Assembly (NCBI GenBank): GCA_031266895.1
Contig: JAISAD010000073.1
Span: 1-23,741 of the forward strand
Reading direction: 5' to 3'
Source of the DNA: Bacteroidales bacterium
GTDB lineage: Bacteria; Bacteroidota; Bacteroidia; Bacteroidales; WCHB1-69
Length of the DNA stretch: 23,741 nt
Of the stretch, positions 23,558 to 23,741 are shown in pieces. Within the stretch, counting starts at the first letter, position 1. Every line of letters starts with the position of its first letter. Below the pieces are notes generated by a model. It was not told the origin of the DNA, ran no database searches, and saw only the letters and a program-made list of their open reading frames with translations. Made by a program: the position numbers and the translations under genes.

Positions 23558-23741
23558 AAAACTTTTCACTGCTGTTCAATAAAACATCAACTTCGGTAAT
23601 CCGCTAATTACATCCAAGTAAGCTATACGTTTGGAGATTATCCTGACTATGCTATTTTTGATGTTTGCGCTTTTATCGCCCATTTTATGCAAAATTACCT
23701 CGTATCGCATAAAGATCTTATTATAAAACAGCATAATTAAT

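Noticed and set aside
23603..23738. Open plus-strand frame ending in KDLIIKQHN, and a 52-codon ORF on the other strand
   Set aside because: Neither has a supported start or a recognised family; the stretch of 184 bases after the GH3 gene holds nothing I can support.

Overview
The window reads as chromosomal DNA from a Bacteroidota bacterium, most likely order Bacteroidales. It is A+T-rich. At least eight genes or leaders are preceded by a box of the form TAnnTTTG, the -7 element of Bacteroidetes sigma-ABfr promoters. Purine-rich Shine-Dalgarno sequences are almost absent before start codons. The families also fit: an AURKAIP1/COX24-type micro-protein beside HU and RNase G, a HU-like/DUF4469 protein, a GH3-serine hydrolase fusion, a FucP-type sugar symporter, and signal peptides ending in AQ.

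Layout. (1) 1-3171, plus: the C-terminal nine tenths of a single-chain type ISP/IIG restriction-modification enzyme, cut by the window edge. It is followed by three very short ORFs that look like 5' stubs of RhuM- and Fic-type genes. This is the worn edge of a defence island abutting the 3' end of prfB. (2) 3168-6838, minus: a housekeeping run HU -> mS38-like micro-protein -> RNase G -> RecX -> RF2. RF2 carries the classic +1 programmed frameshift, so its real start is at 4248. A 13-bp perfect hairpin sits in the rng leader. (3) 6948-11549, minus: deoC, ridA with a FucP-like sugar symporter, mltG, and an orphan lipoprotein with its own terminator. (4) 11706-17320, plus: a two-lobed M16 zinc protease, a DUF4292-like secreted protein, QueG and a secreted MORN-repeat protein. 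(5) 17321-19656, plus: an accessory patch. It holds a long leader with a 10-C tract, a G+C-rich HU-like/DUF4469 gene, a 23-bp-period structured repeat, a small secreted glycine-zipper protein, and the frameshifted remains of a formylglycine-generating-enzyme-like gene. (6) 19657-23557, plus: an outer-membrane beta-barrel protein and a 980-aa GH3 N-acetylhexosaminidase fused to a serine beta-lactamase-like domain.

How the genes fit together. Region 2 is RNA and translation quality control (HU, RNase G, RF2) with a recombination regulator. mltG and the GH3-hydrolase both act on peptidoglycan, one making glycan-strand ends and the other trimming muropeptides. deoC and the sugar symporter are catabolic or salvage functions, and RidA is metabolite repair. 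I see no CRISPR array, tRNA, rRNA or intact insertion sequence. The least explained parts are the toxin-gene stubs at 2750-3171 and the accessory patch at 17321-19600.
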